This document shows positions 21,340-32,545 of a stretch of 64,000 nucleotides of DNA, in pieces. Made by a program: the position numbers and the translations under genes. The stretch is from Amblyornis subalaris (lineage: Eukaryota; Chordata; Aves; Passeriformes; Ptilonorhynchidae). Location of the stretch: assembly GCA_018881555.1 (NCBI GenBank), contig JACAXG010000093.1, positions 620,001 through 684,000 of the forward strand, given 5' to 3'. The notes beneath the pieces were generated by a model. That model searched no databases, was not told the origin of the DNA, and was given only the letters and a program-made list of their open reading frames with translations. The first letter of the stretch is position 1. Each line of letters begins with the position of its first letter.

Positions 21340-22430
21340 AAAGGGCCAAAGTTAATTGAAAAGGAATGTGACAAATGAGCTTTTTAATGAGTTAGAAAGG
21401 CTGTCTCACTTGCTATGTGAACAGAAAATAGAAGGAAAAAAGCATAATTTGCATTTTTCCAATCATGAGCGATAAAGCAGAATTGTGCAAATACCTGAGG
21501 ACAAACAGTGTCAGTTTTGGATTAGTGGGTGATGATACANTTGTTATTAAAAGTGTGCTCTGTGGGGCTGCACGGCAGATTTTCAGCACAATATTCCTGC
21601 AGGTACTTTTATGCAAATTGAACAGCGAAGAAAACACAGAATTTTATTTTTTTGCCTTTTTTTTTCCTTGTTCATAAAAATCCATTTTGCCCAGTGGTGT
21701 TCAGCGGCTGTTTCTGTGAGCAGCAAATATAATTATTTTGACTNCTATCACTGAAAAGGCACTAACAGGCTGCATTTGCATATGACACGGCACCCACTAG
21801 AAGTAATTCTGCATGTACTTATCAGACAATTAGGTGATTCTGTGCTCAGCCACACCAGCACGAGGAGAACAAACTTTTAAGTGATATTAAGGCTGTGAGC
21901 ACCGTGCTGGTTATTCCCTCANCATCCCCTCCGCTCCGGTTGTGTGCAAATCTGAGGCTGTAATAACTCCTGAGGAATTAGTTCTGTAGTTTGTTCCAGT
22001 TTACAGGTTGGCTCGTTTTTCTCCCGGAACCCGCTCGGAATTTGCCCAAATATATTTTTCAAATTAGAGCCTAAAAAATTCTCGGCACGTAAATCTGGTT
22101 TGCATATTCCTTTGAATAATGTAGTGAGCCACTTAATTATGCATACATGCAGATAACAGATCTAAATATAGCCGCCTCCTCGGGAGGTCTGTCGTGGTGA
22201 GGTGCCACTGAAACGGCTCCTTCTGAGCTCGGATCTGCCCTGGAAATGATCAAATCTTCCCTTTTCAAAAGTAGGGCCTTTGAAGCTTCCAGCAATACAC
22301 CTGTAATTGGGAGGTCCTCGCGGAGTTCAGCTGCTCCATATGTTGTATCAGAGGAAGATCCCATTAATTCATCCCATGGACGGGACTCTGTGGACGCTTT
22401 TGGAGATTGTGGGGGACGAGCACTCCCTGG
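21340..22430. promoter_or_regulatory. Cluster of AT-rich islands, candidate conserved enhancer block
   Basis: About 1.1 kb free of recognisable repeats. It includes TTTTTAATGAGTTAG (21380), GCATTTGCATATGACACGG (21773), CAGACAATTAGGTG (21825), GGTTTGCATATTCC (22097), CACTTAATTATGCATACATG (22131) and CACCTGTAATTGGGAGG (22299). Octamer/POU-like and homeodomain cores are frequent, as in regulatory elements around developmental genes. Open frames across 22246-22400 have no splice sites or known domain. No alignment is available, so conservation is inferred. Confidence 0.4.
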
Positions 22431-22440
22431 CACTGCAGCC

Positions 22441-22590
22441 TCACTCCCCCATCCCATCCCATCCCATCCCAACCCAACCTCCATCCCCTCCCCAGCCTCC
22501 TCCCCCCATCCCGTTCCCATCACACTGACACATCCCACCCCATCCCATCCCTCTTCCATCCCCACCCCAGCTCCCCCTCCCTGCCCAAGC
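22441..22590 (-). repeat. CATCC-rich simple repeat with G-quadruplex motif
   Basis: The + strand is a degenerate (ATCCC)n / C-rich tract. On the minus strand 22446-22475 gives at least five G-triplets separated by two bases, a canonical G-quadruplex pattern. Imperfect ATCCC and TCCCC units continue to about 22590. Confidence 0.8.
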
Positions 22591-22889
22591 CTGTTTCCCT
22601 GCTCTGTGCTCACAGGCACGGGAAGAGGAGAGCCAATATTTCACACGTCCAGGGTCTCTGTCGCTGTCTGTCCCAGCCAGTTTATCATCATTCCTGCCTT
22701 TGAAAAATTCACTGATTGGACAAGTGGGAGCCTAAACTTTGCCTAACGTTAACTGTCCTTGTATCTCCTGTGCTCTGAAACCTTGAATCCACCTTTTTGG
22801 AATGAAAAACAGCACTTGGACTCTCCTCAGTTCGCATTCCGTAACTTGAAGTCCCCATTCATCTCCCATTCCTGCTCTGCAATGACATG
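22591..22889. other. Unique sequence
   Basis: No repeat, exon or motif of note. Confidence 0.3.
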
Positions 22890-23270
22890 GGGGAAGTGCT
22901 GGGATGTCAGGAGTAATTGCTTTTTTGTTAATGTGTGCCTGACTCTGTTGTTGAATAACTCAAAATTAAAATTCAGGCTTGCTTAGAGCTCCAAGCTCCC
23001 AACTATCACAAACCCCTCATTAAAGTTGCATGCTGCCAATTGAAACTGGTTTTGGCAGGGAGTCGGAATTCCACACAGGTCTGGCTTGGCTTTTCCCTCC
23101 CAAGTGTTAAAATATAGATGCAGTTTTACATTAGTGTGGAAGGTCCATGAGTAATATTGCTGTTAGAGGCAGGCCCTGCTGGTAATAGGGTGAGTGGGTG
23201 GCCATTATATTAATGTAATAAAGTGTTGGCTTAAAGTGTAATTCAAGATGAATGAATCATTTAGACTCCC
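22890..23270. promoter_or_regulatory. AT-rich island, candidate conserved enhancer
   Basis: The block includes GCCATTATATTAATGTAATA, AAGTGTAATTCAAGATG and GAATGAATCATTTAGAC, with no repeat likeness. Candidate conserved non-coding element, judged by appearance. Confidence 0.35.
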
Positions 23271-24589
23271 CACTCCGAGTTAAACCTTCGGGCTGGGGTG
23301 GGTTTGACCCAACCTTTTAATCCAGTCCTAACCCAACACCCCTCGCGCTCCTGGCACGGAGACACGGCAGCAAAACACACCTCAAATATCGAGATTTCGA
23401 GTGTTCAAACATCACTGTCATGCTGCCAACTGAGAGGCAAACTGGGAGCTGTTTCTTTTGAGAACACAAACCCACGCTATCGTCCTGGCAGCTCTGTGGG
23501 GGTGTCACTGCTTTGCAGGCTGTTGCTGTGACTCACTCTCTTGTTTGGGGATTCAGACAGTTTTTGGTGACCCTGCTGCAGGCTCACAGCTCTCCACATG
23601 ATTAGCAGCAAACAAGGAACAAATCTCCCAAAATTCAGGGTTCTCTAAGACCATCTTCTAGGAAACCTAGAAATATATCAGATTTCTCACAGTGCAGACT
23701 CTTGGCTAGGCTGCTCAAATAAAGTGTCTGAGAGAGAAAACTCCGTAGTTGGTTTCTCTGGGCCATGTGTTTGGATGTTGTTTCTCAATTTTAGTTCCAT
23801 CTGTTGCATTTTCAGACCTCTCCTCCCTGCAGTCCCATTCTGAGCAGCCACAGAGCGAGGCCTGATCCCTGCGATGTGCTCTGGTCAATGCTTCCNGAAA
23901 AAGTCAAATGTTGTTGTGCATTTGGTCTCTTTTTAGTACAGACTCATGATAACTATTTTTAGCAGTAATGGCATGTAAAATTTATCATTCACCAGCATCT
24001 CAGACCCTGCAAAACCCTTTGCACTCCTGTCCATCACACCTGGCCATGAGCGAGCCCAGCACTCGGGGCTTTGCNTTCCTTCCCTGCTCTGAATCCCAAC
24101 GGAATCCTCCTGGCAGGGAGATTTAATGGGGAGCTTGGAGCTTGTAAACTGCAAGGCCACGGTTGAGGGCAGTTTCTTACACCTGTAGGACCTCAGTGAA
24201 TCGTGGCACAGGGAATGTTTCTGTTTAAAGCAGCTGCTGTCCAGCATTCCACATCGCACCAGCCTTTCCCTGGATCCAGCACTGACACGTGGAGCTGGAG
24301 CACCGGCTCCTCTCCTGCTCTGAGNAGCTCAGGAGAGATCTGGGGTAAATGAAAGAAATGGGGCAAANCAGGGCCATTGCTGGGTCAGGTCCTGGCCTGA
24401 GCAAACCCCTTATCCTGGGGGAACTGCATCCCTCTGCCCCTGCTTGGGATGAGGCTGCCCACGGCTTGACTGGTTTCTCCTTGCCCTGGTGGTGTAGGAT
24501 TCTCTCCATGGGGTGAGATGCAGATGCCTGTGCCCCACAAGCACCTGGAAATGCAGCNCTTTGAAGCAGACAGAATGTGTAACATTTAT
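23271..24589. other. Unique sequence
   Basis: No repeat or exon recognised. CTCAAATAAAGTGTCTGAG at about 23715 contains an AATAAA, but no LTR or transcript structure accompanies it. Confidence 0.35.
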
Positions 24590-24790
24590 TGAGAGTAAAA
24601 CATTGATGCACTGCTTCAAACAAATCTTTTCATCTACAAATCCAGTGAAGAACCCTGAAAATTAGCTGCTTTATTATAAAATGAGGTATTTAACCNTTTA
24701 TTAGTTACAAATAATTAGGGAAACAAATTGCTTCTTAATCAGCTCAACTGCAAGTACTTTTCAAAGTAATTTTTTTTGCAACCAGAGCCT
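24590..24790. promoter_or_regulatory. AT-rich island, candidate regulatory element
   Basis: TTAGCTGCTTTATTATAAAA, TTACAAATAATTAGGG and GCTTCTTAATCAGC in 200 bp, unique sequence. Enhancer-like on appearance only. Confidence 0.3.
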
Positions 24791-25498
24791 GAAGCGTGCG
24801 AATTTTTCACTTATTCCCTCTCCCANGTTGTGTAAGATTTTTCATTTCCTGGGTGCTCCCTGGAAAGGAGTAAGGTTATATGAGCTCTGGTAGCAGCTGC
24901 AGACGAAGCCCCAGGACTGTGCCCTGGGTTCAGCCTCCTGTGCTCTGACTCATCAGAGCTTGCTGAGGGTTTGTTTGGGTGGATCAGAGCTCTGTGAAGG
25001 GTGTGGGTTGTCTATTTTAGCAAAGATTAACACAGAAATTCTCAGTCTCATGAGTTAGAGCTAGATAGAGAACATAGACAGATTCAATACTTCATCCCAG
25101 TAACCTCTTGGCNGGAGAGGTCCTTCCTTTGGCCGAGAGAGGAGGCCGAGGTGTGCCTTGGCCCCACAGTTTTCCCCTGAAGTGTCCTGCCTGGCTGTTG
25201 GCAGTGGAATGGGAGGTGTTTGTGTGTCAGTCACCCTGGAGCGGCGACAGGCATCAGGTTCATGGAGTCACACAGCAGTTTAGGCTGGAAAAGCCCTTTG
25301 GGAACAGCGGGCCCAGAGCGGAGGGGAATGTTGAGTGCGAGGAGCCGCTGCTGGGAGCGTTGGAGAGCAGCTGCCCCTGCCTCTGATCCGCTCCCCCCGG
25401 CAAGGGAACGGGAACAATTCCCCAGGCTGGAAAAGCGACAGGAGGAAAATCACCGTTTCTGGGAGGGTTGATCTGATTTCCTCCCAGAGAAAGGATGA
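24791..25498. other. Unique sequence with a possible CR1 scrap
   Basis: At 25264-25302 GAGTCACACAGCAGTTTAGG followed by CTGGAAAAGCCCTTTGGGAA resembles an antisense CR1 3' end but is too short to be sure. Otherwise nothing is recognised. Confidence 0.35.
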
Positions 25499-25511
25499 GA
25501 ACAGGGATAAA
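25499..25511 (-). repeat. Inverted copy of the adjacent tandem-repeat unit
   Basis: GAACAGGGATAAA is the exact reverse complement of TTTATCCCTGTTC, the core of the tandem array that begins 50 bp downstream. The two could pair as a hairpin stem. Confidence 0.75.
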
Positions 25512-25560
25512 AGGCACAGCCAGAGGGTCCGGGCGGTGCNGCCCGGGGGGGTCTGNTCGN

Positions 25561-25639
25561 TTTATCCCTGTTCAGTTTTTATCCCTGTTCAGTTTATCCC
25601 TGTTCAGTTTTTATCTCTGTTCAGTTTATCCCTGTCCAG
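25561..25639 (+). repeat. Alternating 15/17-bp tandem repeat
   Basis: Five units alternate in length: TTTATCCCTGTTCAG (15) and TTTTTATCCCTGTTCAG (17). They lie at 25561, 25576, 25593, 25608 and 25625, so the real period is a 32-bp dimer. An N directly precedes the array at 25560. A CR1 copy follows with no gap. Confidence 0.92.
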
Positions 25640-25980
25640 TGCCTAAAGGGGCTCCAGGAGAGCTAGAGAAGGACTTAAGGACAAGAGGTGGAGGGACAGG
25701 ACAAGGGGGAGTGGCTTCNCACTGCCAGAGGGCAGGGATAGATGGAATACTGGGAAGGAAATCCTTCCCTGTGAGGGTGGGGAGGCCCTGGCACAGGCTG
25801 CCCAGAGAAGCTGTGGCTGCCCCTGGATCCCTGGAAGTGTCCAAGGCCAGGCTGGATGGGGCTTGGAGCAGCCTGGGATAGTGGAAGGTGTCCCTGCCCA
25901 TGGCAGNGGTGGCACTGGATGGGCTTTGAGGTCCCTTCCAGCCCAACCCATTCCATGATTCCCTGGCTCCATGATGCTAT
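25640..25980 (+). repeat. CR1 LINE 3' fragment (type A), about 340 bp
   Basis: Sense CR1: GCCTAAAGGGGCTCCAGGAG, AGGGACAGGACAAGGGGGAG, CACTGCCAGAGGGCAGGGAT, CTTCCCTGTGAGGGTGGGGA, GTGTCCAAGGCCAGGCTGGA, GGCACTGGATGGGCTTTGAG, with a degraded tail CCATGATTCCCTGGCTCCAT. Confidence 0.95.
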
Positions 25981-26789
25981 GTGTCTCGGGAGAAGGCCCA
26001 GCAGGACTGAGGGGGTTGATCNTATCCCCACCCGCGGTGCTGGAGCTTTGTGCCCTTCCCTGCCCGGGGAAATCGTGGTGGGCCGAGCTGCTGTGCTGCC
26101 AGGCAGAGCCAATGCCCATTCCACAGCGAGGAACGACACCCTTGGAGCACTGCTGAGCAGGGATCCCAGCCAGCCCCCGCCCTGCTGGCCCCACCGTTCG
26201 CAGTTAGAGCTGTGTGTGCCNTGGTGCTCCAGCTGCACTCAGTGCTGGAAATCCGCGCGTTTGAGGCTCACCCAGCCTGACCGAGCCAGCAGAGCTCGGC
26301 AGCAGAGCTGCGGTGTGGCTTCTGGCAGAGGGCACACTGTGAGGAGACCGCAGTGACATCACAGGGCAAAAGGGGATGAAAACCTGCTGAGAAAATCCTA
26401 TTAACAGAAATAAAATGGAGACAAATGTGTTGATTTCTGTACAAGATTCTCGGTGGTTTCCAGAGCATACTGTGAGACTGTTTGTTGGACAGTCCGGAGG
26501 GATCTCTGTCAGTACCAAACCCCCTGGCTCGAGTAGTGCATTCCAGGACCTGACGCCTCATTTGGGAACAGGATTCTGGTGTAGTCAGTCCCTGGATGCT
26601 CTCAGAAAGGCCATGGACTCCATGGGGCCAGGGACCTGCTCCTGAGCACTGCCCACCCCTCCCTGCTCCCCCAGGTTTTGCCTCTCCCTGTGTTTGTTTG
26701 CTCCTCCCTGAGCACTGGCTGTGGCTGTTCCCGGTGGAGCCGTGTGCCTGCAGCTCCCTGTGGGTTTATTTCGGTTTCTGGACTCACAG
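25981..26789. other. Unique sequence
   Basis: No repeat or exon recognised. Overlapping open frames on both strands, none with a domain. Confidence 0.35.
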
Positions 26790-26935
26790 TCCACCCCTAA
26801 ATACCCAAAGGGAATTTTCCATCGAATTTATTCATTTACAGAGGGAAATGCATGACTCGGAATGATCAAATAGTGCCTGTCAGCGGCACAATAATGAATT
26901 ATTTTTTAGTTTACCTCGGAATTTCCTTTTGGTGC
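26790..26935. promoter_or_regulatory. AT-rich island, candidate regulatory element
   Basis: CGAATTTATTCATTTACAG, GGAATGATCAAATAG and GCACAATAATGAATTATT within unique sequence. Enhancer-like appearance. Confidence 0.3.
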
Positions 26936-27289
26936 CTTACAGACATGGCCTTTGGAGAGCAACCCCACCATTATCCATGGAATATGCGGCGTGTCACATC
27001 CTAGGGCTGGGGGAGCTCCCCCATCACCTCCTGCTCTCATTTCAGAGCCGTGGGGAGGGACGATCCCTGCAGGGGCTGAGCCCTGTGCAGCTCAGCCAAC
27101 TCCTGCACTTCCTCCTGGTTTGGCTTTGCCCCTCTCTCATCTTTTATAAAACATTTTCCCCTTGGGGTGTGGTTTCCTCTGGCCAAGGCTCCCTGTCCCC
27201 GGGTGCTTTGGCTCTCCGGGAAATCGGGAGTGTCACGGTGCATCCCCCCACCCTGTCTGTGGGTGATGGCTCAGTGTCTGTTCACACTC
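26936..27289. other. Unique sequence
   Basis: No repeat or exon recognised. Only short, mutually overlapping frames. Confidence 0.3.
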
Positions 27290-27640
27290 TCATCAACATC
27301 AATTCAGCATGATAAATTTGGAATAATCTGCATGTCATTAGCACATTTTAATTGTCAGGGCTTTGTGAACAAAAGGCTCCTGAGCACAGACATATTTCGG
27401 GCTTGGATTTACAGTGAACAGCCTTAAATATTGTATCTCAATTTAAAAAATATTTTAGTTTAAATGACAGATGATCCCCCTAATGAATCACCTGAGCAGG
27501 AGGAGAGTGCAGCCACATAAGACTGTGGAATGTTAATTAAATGGATGTTTTTATACCACAATGTATTTAGTTGTATAAATCAAAGATTTATGAAATGTCT
27601 ATAATGGACAGAAATAAAACTTGATTTAAAATACACAGAT
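27290..27640. promoter_or_regulatory. AT-rich island, candidate conserved enhancer
   Basis: A 350-bp AT-rich block with CATGATAAATTTGG, GTCATTAGCACATTTTAATT, GGAATGTTAATTAAATGG and TATTTAGTTGTATAAATC. No repeat likeness, no open frame of note and very low CpG. Among the most enhancer-like stretches in the window; conservation not tested. Confidence 0.4.
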
Positions 27641-28357
27641 TTACAAGGGGAAAAGATGGAGGAAGCTCATAATTTCAACTCTATTTTTTTCTCTGGCGCT
27701 TTCTAGAATGGGGACAATACAAGAACCATATTCAGCTCTCAATTCCTAAAATCATACCTGGTATAGGAACTGAGAAAAATGTAAACGGCAAAGAAAGGCA
27801 GAGTTTCTTGGCTGATGGCCATTAATTCCCTTTGAGTGGGTCCTTCTGCACTTCTGGGAATAGAGACCAGCACCGGGGACCCCACAATCCCTGGTATCCC
27901 TGGAAGCATCCTGATGGATGCAGGAGCAGTTCCCAACACCCCACCTGAGGCCAAGAGAAACTTTGGTTGTCCCTGGTGTACTCAGCAAATATCAAAACAA
28001 TTCAATTAAAGCATGGTTCAGGCTGGCCCAAGAGGAAACCAGCTGAGTTTTCTTGCAGAAACAAAACAAATGTTGTATCTTTTGTTTTTCTCTTTTGCAG
28101 CGTTTCAAGGAAAGACGCAAATCAATGAAGGGAAATTCTGAGCTTTAGAACTATTAAAAACCCCCCAACAAACCCCCTACAGCTTTCCCATGCTTATTTC
28201 TCAGTAATCCATTTTTTAATCAATTGTTGACCCTTAACCAAGATGTTTTTACATCTGGGTTTAAAAATTTACTCTGCCTGAGGTTTGTGAATGCATTTCT
28301 ACATCTCTGTGCATCCCCCGAAAAGGGGGAGTCTGTGGGGGATTTGGGCACTGCCAC
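27641..28357. other. Unique sequence
   Basis: No repeat or exon recognised. The sequence is AT-rich at 27980-28270. Confidence 0.35.
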
Positions 28358-28568
28358 CCTCCCCGTGAGGGTGGGGAGGCCCTGGCACAGGGTGCCCAGA
28401 GAAGCTGTGGCTGCCCCTCGATCCCTGGAAGTGTCCAAGGCCAGGCTGGACGGGGCTTGGAGCAACCTGGGACAGTGGAAGGTGTCCCTGCCCATGGCAG
28501 GGGTGGAATGGGATGGGCTTTGAGGTCCCTTCCAGCCCACACCGTTCTGGGATTCTGGGAATCTGTGG
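28358..28568 (+). repeat. CR1 LINE 3' fragment (type A)
   Basis: Sense CR1: CCCCGTGAGGGTGGGGAGGC, AGAGAAGCTGTGGCTGCCCC, GTGTCCAAGGCCAGGCTGGA, GGGATGGGCTTTGAGGTCCC and a clear tail GTTCTGGGATTCTGGGAATC. Confidence 0.94.
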
Positions 28569-29279
28569 TTCGCTGAGGGGTCTCCGTGTGCCCCTCAGGG
28601 AGGGGTTGTGCTGCACAGCAGGGAACAGCTCGGGGAGCTCTGCCCTTGTTCCATAGCCTTGAATTCCCACCCCACGGGAACACGGCAATTGCTCCAAAGC
28701 CGGGCTCGGGGCCGGGGCACCACAAGGTGATTGTGTGCTCTTTGACTTTACAGCAGGCTGACTTTTTGCTGGAAAAGTAATAATTGGGAGGATTTGAGGA
28801 GTGTAATGCAGACACTGAGGGATCCTGGGCCGCCCGCGCCGTGAGCGATTCCAGGTTCACGGGCAGTTCCGGGCGACTGCAGCCCTGTCAGTGGAACTGC
28901 AGGGACATAAAACTGCTGTGACAGGAGACTGAGCCAGGGTAAAAATGAGTGATCCCGACCAAAAAACTGCTACTTCTGGGTCAAAGCCCTACCCAGCTTC
29001 CTCTGTTTCCTTTTCCCTTTAGAATATAATTGAAGTGGTTTTTTGTTGTGCCAGAAATGAAAGGTTTCAAAATAGATCTCCCTTTTGTGGGGATTAACCT
29101 CCCGGCCTTTCCATGGCACCTGGAAAAGGAGGAGGGGCGGGTTTGGGTGCTGGTGGGGTGGCTGGTGAGGGGCAGTGGCACACCCACAGTGCAGGGGTGT
29201 GGGATGTTCCACGTGGAGCAGCGCTTGGAAAAGAGTGGGAGATCTCCATNCCGGGGGGCTGCTGATGGACAGCAAAGTT
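28569..29279. other. Unique sequence
   Basis: No repeat or exon recognised. Nothing further supported. Confidence 0.3.
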
Positions 29280-29378
29280 CCCTGGGCAACCTGGTCCAGT
29301 GGAAGGTGTCCCTGCCCATGCCAGGGTGCTGGAGTGAGATGATCTTTAAGGTCCCATCCATCCCAAAGCATTCTGTGG
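29280..29378 (+). repeat. CR1 LINE 3' tail fragment, diverged
   Basis: CCCTGGGCAACCTGGTCCAG, TGGAAGGTGTCCCTGCCCAT and GATGATCTTTAAGGTCCCAT followed by AAAGCATTCTGTGG. Only the last 100 bp of CR1 are present. Confidence 0.85.
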
Positions 29379-29830
29379 AAGTGTGGAGTCAGAGCCGGTC
29401 TCCACTCTGTGGAGTCTGGCCAAAAATCCCACCCTGAGCTTGGGAACCATTTCCCACTGAGCTGAAGTGCTTCTGTGGAAACTTTTACGTTGATGAATGA
29501 GCATTTTCTGACGGAAAAGCGCTTTGTGGGAAAATCCTTGCTGGGAAATCCTTCACAGTGTTATTGAGCTCCTCCCTTGGAGCTCCTGTTCCCAGCTGCT
29601 CTCCCTTGCCGCTGTTCAGACATTCCCCCAAAACAGGCAGTGGCATTTAAAGAGAGAAAAAGAGAATTTCACCCGTTTGTAACTTAACTGAGGGCTGACC
29701 AATGTATAATTTACTGTCACAAGTCATTACCAATTACCTGAGCCTTCACAGGGTGCTGTTTACTCTCTTTGCAATTAAAACCAGGGTAAGTGTGGGGGGT
29801 GGGCAGGGCAGCCCCAGCTCCCCGTGTCTC
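29379..29830. other. Unique sequence
   Basis: No repeat or exon recognised. CCAGGGTAAGTG at about 29781 resembles a splice donor but no matching acceptor is convincing. Confidence 0.3.
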
Positions 29831-30008
29831 TGCTGGGTGGGAAATGCCGGGTGGGCAATGCCGGGTGGGAAATGCCGGGTGGGAAATGCCGGGTGGGAAA
29901 TGCCGGGTGGGAAATGCCGGGTGGGAAATGCCAGGTGGGCAATGCCGGGTGGGCAATGCTGGGTGGGAAATGCTGGGTGGGAAATGCTGGGTGGGAAATG
30001 CTGGGTGC
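29831..30008 (+). repeat. 14-bp G-rich minisatellite
   Basis: About twelve tandem copies of a 14-bp unit, GGGTGGGAAATGCC, with C/A variation (GGGTGGGCAATGCC) and a C-to-T change (ATGCTGGG) in the rightmost units. Each pair of units gives four G-triplets with loops of 1, 7 and 1 bases, a canonical G-quadruplex pattern on the + strand. Since 14 is not a multiple of 3, all three forward frames read the same periodic peptide; none is a protein. Confidence 0.97.
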
Positions 30009-32545
30009 TCCTGCCTGGGCTGCACTTTCTGCCAGGGGGGATTTGGGGAGGAGGCGATGTCCTGGTTCTCAGGGCGCCACCAGGGCTGGCCGGGTCCCAC
30101 TGATGGCTCCGGTCGGCACCAAAAGGGCTCTTAGGGGATGGGAATTGAGGACACTCCACTTTTTGGAGCAGTATCAGCAAAAGTTTAAAATAGTCTCGGC
30201 GGTGAAGCAGCAGCTCGGCCTGCTGAGCACAGGCGGGAGTGAGGCTGGAGGGAGCTGACATTCCCTGTGTGTGGCAGAGGGAGTTGTTAACACACCAGAA
30301 CTGTTTCACTAAGGAATGTTTTCCAACCAAATCCCCGTGAGCAAGAGAAAAAGTGTTTCCCATCGAAGCTCGTTTGTAGTCATGAGTTGGGGCTTAAGGA
30401 TTTTTAACCTTTTTGTCACATCCCGCAGCCTGCAATCAGCTCCTCTCCCTGGGGGCAGAGCACCATCCCGGGAGCGCATTAATCCCGGGAAATCACCGCC
30501 CCCCGCGGGATGCAGCGCAGGGACATCGCTCAGCAAACCACTGGAAGTTCCTCCTGCTTTTCTTGATGGGTGTGAGCCCGGGATCACCGCCTTGCCTTCG
30601 GGGAGAGGGAAGTGGAGTGATGGTCCTTACATTAAATCAAATCCCTCTTAATGAGGCACATTTCAGTTAGAACAGCCCAGGCAGGCGCCCGTGAGCCGTA
30701 AAATGCTGCGCTAGCCCCGGGATGGTACCGCCGGGAGATGCTTCACTGCCTGCAGGGCAAACTGCTGCGGCCTGAGCCCCGCTCCTCGTGCTCGGGTGAC
30801 ATCAAAAGAGGGGTGTGTGGAGGGAGGGGTGCAGGGAACAGACCNCGGGGTGCTCCTCTGACACAGGAGAGCTGGAAATTCCTTTCCTTTTCCCTGTCTG
30901 CAGCTCAGAATAGGTAAATGCAGACAAACCCCTTCCTCCTTGTGCCTGTGGCAGTCCCAGCAAAATGAAATTATACATTCNCATCAGAAATATTATTGTT
31001 TCAAAGCTCTTTCTGCTTTAGGCTGCTTCATTCTGCTTCTCCTTCCCGCTGGAGTCCATTATGGATCACCTTATTTGTGTACGGATTTTCACTTTCCCCG
31101 AAATTAAAGCGCCTTGGGAATAAAAGGAACAAAGGAGCCAAACAAAGGGAAGCTGGAAGCGAAGCCNGCACTCTGAACGGGAGCTGAGCTGCGCTGGCAC
31201 TCCTGTTCCTCATTCCCCAGTTTGCTGTGGTGGCTGCCCCGGAGTTCCTGAACCACGGAATTGGCCAAATGGCTCTGGGAAGTTGATTATTGCACATTAA
31301 TGGGTTCTGTCCTGGTTCAGAACAGGAATCCTGCTCTGTGCGATGCCGGCTGAAGGATGCACACATCCAGCAGGAAGCAGATTCACACGGAGATGTTGTC
31401 CAGAGGATTTGGGGACTGTCACCCGTGGTGCACAGCCAGGGATGTGAGAGCANGGGCAGCAGCTCCCAGCCCGCGATACGAGGATTAGGGAAAACACAAC
31501 AACTTTGAAAATCTGGGATTACAGAGACCTGGGCCACCAGAGATAGAGCGGGATCCAGCTGGAGAGAGGGATCCAGCTGGAGCTGGAGGCAGGAATCCCT
31601 GCCCTCAGAGCCGCTCCCTGCAGCTCTGGCTCTGCGGGGCCACATCTGCTCCCGCCTGTTGGAGCAGCTGGAGCTCTCCGACAGCACGGGCGTGTCCAGG
31701 GACCGGGGCTGCAAATCCAGGGAAGGGGCTGGGACATGGAGAGCAGCAGCTCCTGCTCGGGCTTCCAAGCCTGGTTTGCCCAGCACAGCTCCTGCTGCTC
31801 AGGGGGGAGGGCAGGCAGAGCTCCCAGGTTTGATTTGCACATTCAGTGCCAAACGTGTTTGTTCCTCTTGTAAAACACGCTGAAAATGTTCCATTGGGAG
31901 CCTCAGCCTAAGAAATCCTCTATTAAACATGGAGACACTTTTTCGGGGGTATTACTTGCTCTCTGACAAGAGCCTTGCTGAGAAATACTGAGCAAATTGT
32001 GAATCTCTTAACCAGTTCCTGCTTAATTCGAGATGCTTTTGGGATTCCTCATTGTTCGGCTGTGTGAGGGCATGAAGTCACTTGCACTATTTTGTTGTAT
32101 TAATGATACAACAGAGAAGATGAGCCATAAACATCCTTTCTCTCTGTAAGGAAAGAAAACAATCCTTTCTCCCAGCACATAAGCAGCAGTGTGTGTTCAG
32201 GAGAAGCGATGGGATGTAGTTAGAGAGGAAAACCTTGTTTGGAGGGAGCCCATAAACTTTTCAGCAGCTTTAATAAAACATCATGTTGACCTTTTGCTGC
32301 ACTGATCACTCTTAGAACTGTTACACCTCGATGGGCACTTTCGTATCTGTGTCAGAGCACTCTCCTTTGCAATCACGCCTGCGGACAGCAGGGATCTCCG
32401 AGCAGGAGCAGGGAGGGCTGGAGCCCGAGACAGCTGGAACACGGGGTGGGTCACTGCAGCCGAGTGTCCAAACAGAGTTCTTGGCTGCTGCTCTGAGCAG
32501 CACCGGAAAGTGACAGGGTTTAATAGCCCTGTGCAAACGAGCAAA
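30009..32545. other. Unique sequence
   Basis: No repeat recognised. CpG density is moderately raised at 30440-30790 (for example CCCCCCGCGGGATGCAGCGC). A 252-codon minus-strand frame (31786-31028) contains unreadable N codons and has no domain. I see no exon. Confidence 0.35.

Noticed and set aside
23690..23780. Second LTR suggested by CTCAAATAAAGTGTCTGAG
   Set aside because: No TG...CA ends, no partner and no LTR-like body around it.
29790..30258. Periodic glycine/asparagine/tryptophan repeat proteins in three forward frames and histidine/proline-rich ones on the reverse strand
   Set aside because: Direct product of the 14-bp minisatellite. A 14-bp period makes every frame read the same cycle.
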